Below are positions 60,523 to 64,000 of a stretch of 64,000 bases of DNA, in pieces. The position numbers and the translations under genes are program-made. Below the pieces are notes generated by a model. That model saw only the letters and a program-made list of their open reading frames with translations. It had not been told where the DNA came from and made no database searches. Source of the DNA: an uncultured Alphaproteobacteria bacterium (lineage in GTDB: Bacteria > Pseudomonadota > Alphaproteobacteria > Micropepsales > Micropepsaceae); the NCBI GenBank assembly GCA_902825865.1, contig CADECX010000011.1:16744-80743 (forward strand). The letters are read 5' to 3'. Numbering within the stretch: the first letter of the stretch is position 1; the number at the start of each line of letters is the position of its first letter.

Positions 60523-61025
60523 TTCGGGCTTTTGGCGACCGAGCGGGTCTGTTTGTCGCGCCAGGCATCCAGCCGCCGCTTCACCCCCAGGTCCGACAGA
60601 CCCAGGATGGCGGCGGCATGCAGGGCGGCGTTCTTGGCGCCGGCCTCGCCGATGGCAAAACTCGCCACCGGCACCCCACCCGGCATCTGGACAATGGAAA
60701 GAAGCGAATCCAGCCCCTTCAGGGCGCGGCTTTCCACCGGCACGCCCAACACCGGCAAGGTAGTCATGGAGGCCACCATGCCCGGCAGATGCGCCGCCCC
60801 GCCCGCGCCCGCGATGATCACCTTCAACCCGCGTTCCTCGGCCTCCTTGGCATAGACCGCCATGCGGTCGGGGGTGCGGTGGGCGGAGACGATGCGGGTC
60901 TCATGGCTGACTTTGAGGGCCTCCAGCATAAGGGCGGCGGCCTGCATGGTCGCCCAGTCGGACTGGCTGCCCATGATGATGCCGACGGCTGGCCGCGGTC
61001 TGGCAGGCTTGCTTCGTTTCGCCAT
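60519..61025 (-). CDS. purE: N5-CAIR mutase (AIR carboxylase catalytic subunit)
   Basis: Converts N5-CAIR to CAIR. The 168-residue protein has [20 protein letters not shown] (substrate loop) and [20 protein letters not shown] (catalytic His), then [20 protein letters not shown], all typical of class I PurE. The C-terminal ~25 residues are basic. First gene of the purE-purK pair. Confidence 0.97.
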   Translation of the reverse strand: MAKRSKPARPRPAVGIIMGSQSDWATMQAAALMLEALKVSHETRIVSAHRTPDRMAVYAKEAEERGLKVIIAGAGGAAHLPGMVASMTTLPVLGVPVESRALKGLDSLLSIVQMPGGVPVASFAIGEAGAKNAALHAAAILGLSDLGVKRRLDAWRDKQTRSVAKSPK

Positions 61026-61190
61026 GACGGCTCCTTCGCGAAGCGGCGCAGTATAGGGACCAAAAAGGCCAAGGAAAGAGCAGTCTTAGCGGGCATTAAC
61101 CCTATTTTGGGGGTCATCAACCAATTGTTAAGCACCGAAAAGTTAGATTTCGGGGGCCAAGAACTGGCACCGCGCCATCGAAGAAGTCCG

Positions 61191-61922
61191 ATGAAAGTAG
61201 AACGCAACACCCCCCTCCGCTCCACCCGCTCGGTGGCTCAGGCCGCCTATGCCCGCCGGGTCGAAGGCACAGCCGCGACCGGCCTGGAAGGGGTCGCGCC
61301 CGCCGCCTCGGTGCTGGGCATCCCGGAATCCGAATTCACCCCCAGGGTGCGCGACGCCATCATGGGCTTGATGAGCGAAGTGGACACGCTTCGCCGCGAG
61401 CTGAACCAGACCCGCGCCCGGCTGGATGAAGTGGAAAAGACCGCCGACCAGGACGGCATGCTGCCGCTGCTCAACCGCCGCGCCTTTGTGCGCGAGCTTA
61501 CGCGCTATATTTCCTTCGCGGGCCGCTACAACACACCGGCCTCGCTGATCTATTTCGATCTCAATCGTTTGAAACAGACGAACGACACGCTGGGCCATGC
61601 CGCGGGCGATGCGGTCTTGGCCCATTTTTCCGAAGTGCTGACGGCGCATGTGCGCGACAGCGATTGCGTCGGACGGCTGGGCGGCGACGAATTCGGCGTG
61701 CTTCTATCCCATGCCAATCAGGAACAGGCGCAGAGGAAGGCCGATTCCCTGGCCAAGGCGCTGGAAGCCTCGCCCACCAAGTGGAATGGCAACATCATTC
61801 CCGTCAGCTTCGCCTATGGCGCATTCGAACTGAAGTCGGGCGACAATCCCGACGTCGCCATGGCGCGCGCCGATCAGGCGATGTATGAGCAAAAACGCGC
61901 GCAGAAAAACGCGGCTGAATAA
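61191..61922 (+). CDS. GGDEF-domain diguanylate cyclase
   Basis: Makes cyclic di-GMP. From ATG 61191 (243 residues): an N-terminal part without recognised domain (1-60), a coiled-coil linker (about 62-85, VDTLRRELNQTRARLDEVEK) and the cyclase domain (about 90-240). The active-site GGDEF is intact in GRLGGDEFGVLLSHANQ, and the inhibitory I-site RDSD lies exactly five residues before it, so feedback inhibition is expected. Substrate loop FDLNRLKQTNDTLGHAAGDA is present. The frame is open much further upstream, but that part is shadow of purE. Confidence 0.92.
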   Translation: MKVERNTPLRSTRSVAQAAYARRVEGTAATGLEGVAPAASVLGIPESEFTPRVRDAIMGLMSEVDTLRRELNQTRARLDEVEKTADQDGMLPLLNRRAFVRELTRYISFAGRYNTPASLIYFDLNRLKQTNDTLGHAAGDAVLAHFSEVLTAHVRDSDCVGRLGGDEFGVLLSHANQEQAQRKADSLAKALEASPTKWNGNIIPVSFAYGAFELKSGDNPDVAMARADQAMYEQKRAQKNAAE

Positions 61923-61936
61923 CTAAAGGCGCTAGT

Positions 61937-62016
61937 CTTTTGCGCCGTGAGTGCGTCGCGCGCGCTCACGTGCTATACGCACGCTCCGCGCGACGCTCCT
62001 GCTCACGCCGCAAAAT
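61937..62016. repeat. Dispersed repeat, family B copy 2
   Basis: Bounded by TTTTGCGCCGTGAG and CTCACGCCGCAAAAT. Contains further internal inverted pieces (GCGTCGCGCG/CGCGCGACGC). The last 23 bases are the exact complement of the start of copy 1 at 33354. Confidence 0.75.
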
Positions 62017-62048
62017 CCTGCGCGCGGCCCTGTGGCGCAATCTAGGTT

Positions 62049-63260
62049 CTACGCCATCGCCTTTTTCAGGTTCTCATCGACCTTGTCGAGGAACCCTTCC
62101 GTCGTCAGCCATTTCTGATCGGGGCCGACGAGCAAAGCCAAATCCTTGGTCATGAAGCCCTGCTCGACGGTGTCGACGCAGACCTTCTCCATGGTCGAGG
62201 CGAACTTGGCCAGCTTGTCGTTATTGTCCAGCTTGGCGCGATGCGAAAAGCCGCGCGTCCAGGCAAAGATCGAGGCAATGGAATTGGTCGAGGTCGACTT
62301 GCCCTTCTGATGCTCGCGGTAATGGCGGGTCACCGTGCCGTGCGCGGCTTCGGCTTCCACCGTCTTGCCGTCGGGGGTGAACAGCACCGAGGTCATCAGG
62401 CCCAAGGAACCAAAGCCCTGCGCCACCGTGTCGGACTGCACGTCGCCGTCGTAATTCTTGCAGGCCCAGACATAGCCGCCGCTCCACTTCAAGGCGGACG
62501 CCACCATGTCGTCGATTAGGCGATGCTCATAGACGATGCCCGCGGCATCGAACTTGGACTTGAATTCGCTCTCATAGATTTCCTGGAACAGATCCTTGAA
62601 GCGGCCGTCATAGGCTTTCAGGATCGTGTTCTTGGTCGAAAGATAGACCGGATATTTGCGCGCCAACCCGTAATTCAGCGAGGCGCGGGCGAACTCCTTG
62701 ATCGATTCATCCAGATTGTACATCGCCATGGCGACGCCGCCGCCGGGCGCCTTGAACACTTCATGCTCGATGGTCTTGCCGTCAGCGCCCACGAACTTGA
62801 TGGTGAGGGTGCCGGCGCCGGGGAAGACGAAATCGGTGGCGCGATACTGATCGCCGAAAGCATGACGGCCGACCACGATGGGCTGGGTCCAGCCGGGCAC
62901 CAGGCGCGGCACATTCTTGCAGATGATGGGTTCGCGGAAGATCACGCCGCCCAGGATGTTGCGGATGGTGCCGTTGGGCGACTTCCACATCTTCTTGAGC
63001 TTGAATTCTTCCACCCGCGCTTCGTCGGGTGTGATGGTGGCGCATTTCACGCCCACGCCGTATTTCTTGATCGCCTCGGCGGCCTCGACCGTGACCTTGT
63101 CGTCGGTGGCGTCGCGATGCTCGATGGACAGGTCGTAATAATGCAGGTCCACGTCCAGATAGGGCAGGACCAACTTCTTCTTGATCAGGTCCCAGATGAT
63201 GCGGGTCATCTCATCCCCGTCCAGTTCGACGACCGGATTGGCAACCTTGATCTTTTCCAT
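62049..63260 (-). CDS. icd: NADP-dependent isocitrate dehydrogenase
   Basis: TCA-cycle enzyme of the eukaryote-like dimeric class found in alphaproteobacteria. From ATG 63260 (403 residues): [20 protein letters not shown] at the start, then [20 protein letters not shown] and [20 protein letters not shown] (substrate Ser/Asn/Arg). [20 protein letters not shown] carries the metal-binding aspartates, and [20 protein letters not shown] binds NADP. ATG 63260 was chosen from a longer open frame because it begins the family's conserved N-terminus. Confidence 0.97.
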   Translation of the reverse strand: MEKIKVANPVVELDGDEMTRIIWDLIKKKLVLPYLDVDLHYYDLSIEHRDATDDKVTVEAAEAIKKYGVGVKCATITPDEARVEEFKLKKMWKSPNGTIRNILGGVIFREPIICKNVPRLVPGWTQPIVVGRHAFGDQYRATDFVFPGAGTLTIKFVGADGKTIEHEVFKAPGGGVAMAMYNLDESIKEFARASLNYGLARKYPVYLSTKNTILKAYDGRFKDLFQEIYESEFKSKFDAAGIVYEHRLIDDMVASALKWSGGYVWACKNYDGDVQSDTVAQGFGSLGLMTSVLFTPDGKTVEAEAAHGTVTRHYREHQKGKSTSTNSIASIFAWTRGFSHRAKLDNNDKLAKFASTMEKVCVDTVEQGFMTKDLALLVGPDQKWLTTEGFLDKVDENLKKAMA

Positions 63261-63343
63261 GATGCGGCTTCCTTGATTTGGCTCGAAAATCGGGACTGGA
63301 GGGGATATAGCGGGGGCACGAGCGAGCGTCAAAGGCTTAGAAA

Positions 63344-63913
63344 ATGGGCAAAATATCCCAAGCGAAGCGGTGGGTTATCGCGACTGCCTGCATCTATGCC
63401 ATGGCGCTGAATTTCAGCTTGACGCAATTCGGCAAACAGACGGTCGTGACCTATTGCGACTATCATACGGAGAGGACCGGACCGCCGGGAGAAGCCGTGC
63501 TGCCGCTGGCAAATAGCGTCATCGATGCATTCGGAAGCCTTCAATCGGTAACGGAAGCTGAAAGAGCGCGCAGGGTCTGCGCCACTGCCACAACCCACGG
63601 CCTCTTCGGCAGGCCGGGAATTCCGCGCAGTTTTGCAATCGGGTTGGGCCTTGCCGGACCCTCGCTGGCACTGCTCGCCGCGGCCTTTGCGGCTTTGCAA
63701 TGCTTTGTGCCGGCAGGCCGAGCCGCTTTGATTCTCGTTTTAGCGGCTTTGGGGGGCTCCACCCTGGCCCTCTGGCTTTTTTACGTCCTGGTCATTTCTT
63801 CGACGTCGGCGGGAGCCCTTGCAATGGATGCATTGGCGCTGGTCATGCCGATTGGATTTTTGGGCGGTGCGTTCTGGCTTTGGCGCGCGCGACCTTCTAG
63901 AGAACGCACGTGA
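63344..63913 (+). CDS. Multi-helix membrane protein of unknown function
   Basis: A 189-residue protein with an N-terminal membrane segment (about 10-27) and three more near the C-terminus (about 97-120, 128-150, 158-180). A periplasmic-looking segment (30-90) has two cysteines (YCDYHTE and RRVCATA) that could form a disulfide. No family recognised. Its TGA overlaps the start of the next gene (GTGA), so the two are likely co-translated. Confidence 0.65.
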   Translation: MGKISQAKRWVIATACIYAMALNFSLTQFGKQTVVTYCDYHTERTGPPGEAVLPLANSVIDAFGSLQSVTEAERARRVCATATTHGLFGRPGIPRSFAIGLGLAGPSLALLAAAFAALQCFVPAGRAALILVLAALGGSTLALWLFYVLVISSTSAGALAMDALALVMPIGFLGGAFWLWRARPSRERT

Positions 63914-64000
63914 CCTCACCTGCCGTCATCCTATCCCACCCCCAGATGGGGGAAAATGTCGGGGCCGCCGCCCGGGCGATGAAGAATTTCGGCCTGTCGG
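63910..64000 (+). CDS. trmJ: tRNA/rRNA methyltransferase, TrmJ type (3' end outside window)
   Basis: Only the first 30 codons are visible, from GTG 63910. They read AVILSHPQMGENVGAAARAM then KNFGLS, the N-terminal motif of SpoU/TrmJ-family 2'-O-methyltransferases ('vLv.P...gNiGaaARaMkNfGl'). TrmJ methylates position 32 of several tRNAs. Subfamily assignment is tentative on so short a stretch. Confidence 0.8.
   Translation, partial: MTSPAVILSHPQMGENVGAAARAMKNFGLS

Noticed and set aside
1..64000. CRISPR array
   Set aside because: No regularly spaced direct repeats; repeats found are dispersed or paired palindromes between genes.

Overview
The window reads as a chromosomal segment of a GC-rich, flagellated alphaproteobacterium that uses the CtrA cell-cycle circuit. 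The evidence is the co-occurrence of ctrA, cckA, rcdA, sciP and flbD with a flagellar cluster laid out as in Caulobacter (fliF-fliG-flbE/fliH-fliN-flbD), plus CtrA-type TTAA-N7-TTAA boxes, GANTC sites upstream of ctrA, a COQ9-family gene and a eukaryote-like NADP isocitrate dehydrogenase. Caulobacterales or a neighbouring order such as Micropepsales fits; the sequence alone does not fix the genus.

Layout. 1-2518: end of a TonB-dependent receptor and a PepSY membrane protein (iron uptake). 2519-6599: a small low-GC accessory island beside a CAU-anticodon tRNA gene. It holds an IS3-type transposase scrap, a 58-residue protein gene, a CHC2 zinc-finger primase-like gene, a zinc-knuckle miniprotein, a terminase-small-subunit-like gene, a DUF3768 gene, a probable structured ncRNA, two unknown genes, and several extended -10 motifs and strong terminators. 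6600-7885: tRNA and mnmA. 7938-15392: hook and filament-junction genes flgL-flgK (minus) and fliK-flgD-flgE (plus), driven by divergent sigma-54-type promoters, then sciP. 15570-23474: fliF-fliG-fliH-fliN-flbD-flhA and a reduced flhF-like gene. 24381-27137: fliJ-fliI divergent from ctrA. 27185-41578: housekeeping genes (lipid-type ABC exporter, rpmE, rcdA, a TrcR-like regulator, acyl-CoA synthetase, ubiX, alaS, recA). 41962-46334: two exported aldose 1-epimerases around an exported HpcH/HpaI-type aldolase, a possibly frameshifted small envelope protein and a lipoprotein. 46385-53335: cckA, flhB, fliR, fliQ, fliE, flgC, flgB (minus) facing fliO-fliP (plus), with two perfect CtrA boxes between. 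53424-64000: tannase-family esterase, DmeF-type metal exporter, rpsU, def, coq9-like gene, asd, purK-purE, a GGDEF cyclase, icd, a membrane protein and the start of a TrmJ-like methyltransferase.

How it works together. CckA is the kinase that feeds phosphate to CtrA through ChpT (not in this window). RcdA takes part in CtrA proteolysis and SciP restrains CtrA-dependent transcription. CtrA boxes sit in front of early flagellar genes. FlbD, encoded in the fliF operon, is the sigma-54 activator expected to act on the late promoters I see between flgK and fliK. One 64-kb segment thus holds most of a flagellar hierarchy and much of its master regulator's control circuit. Several dispersed palindromic repeat families sit between operons; one copy runs into ubiX and is translated as its C-terminal tail.
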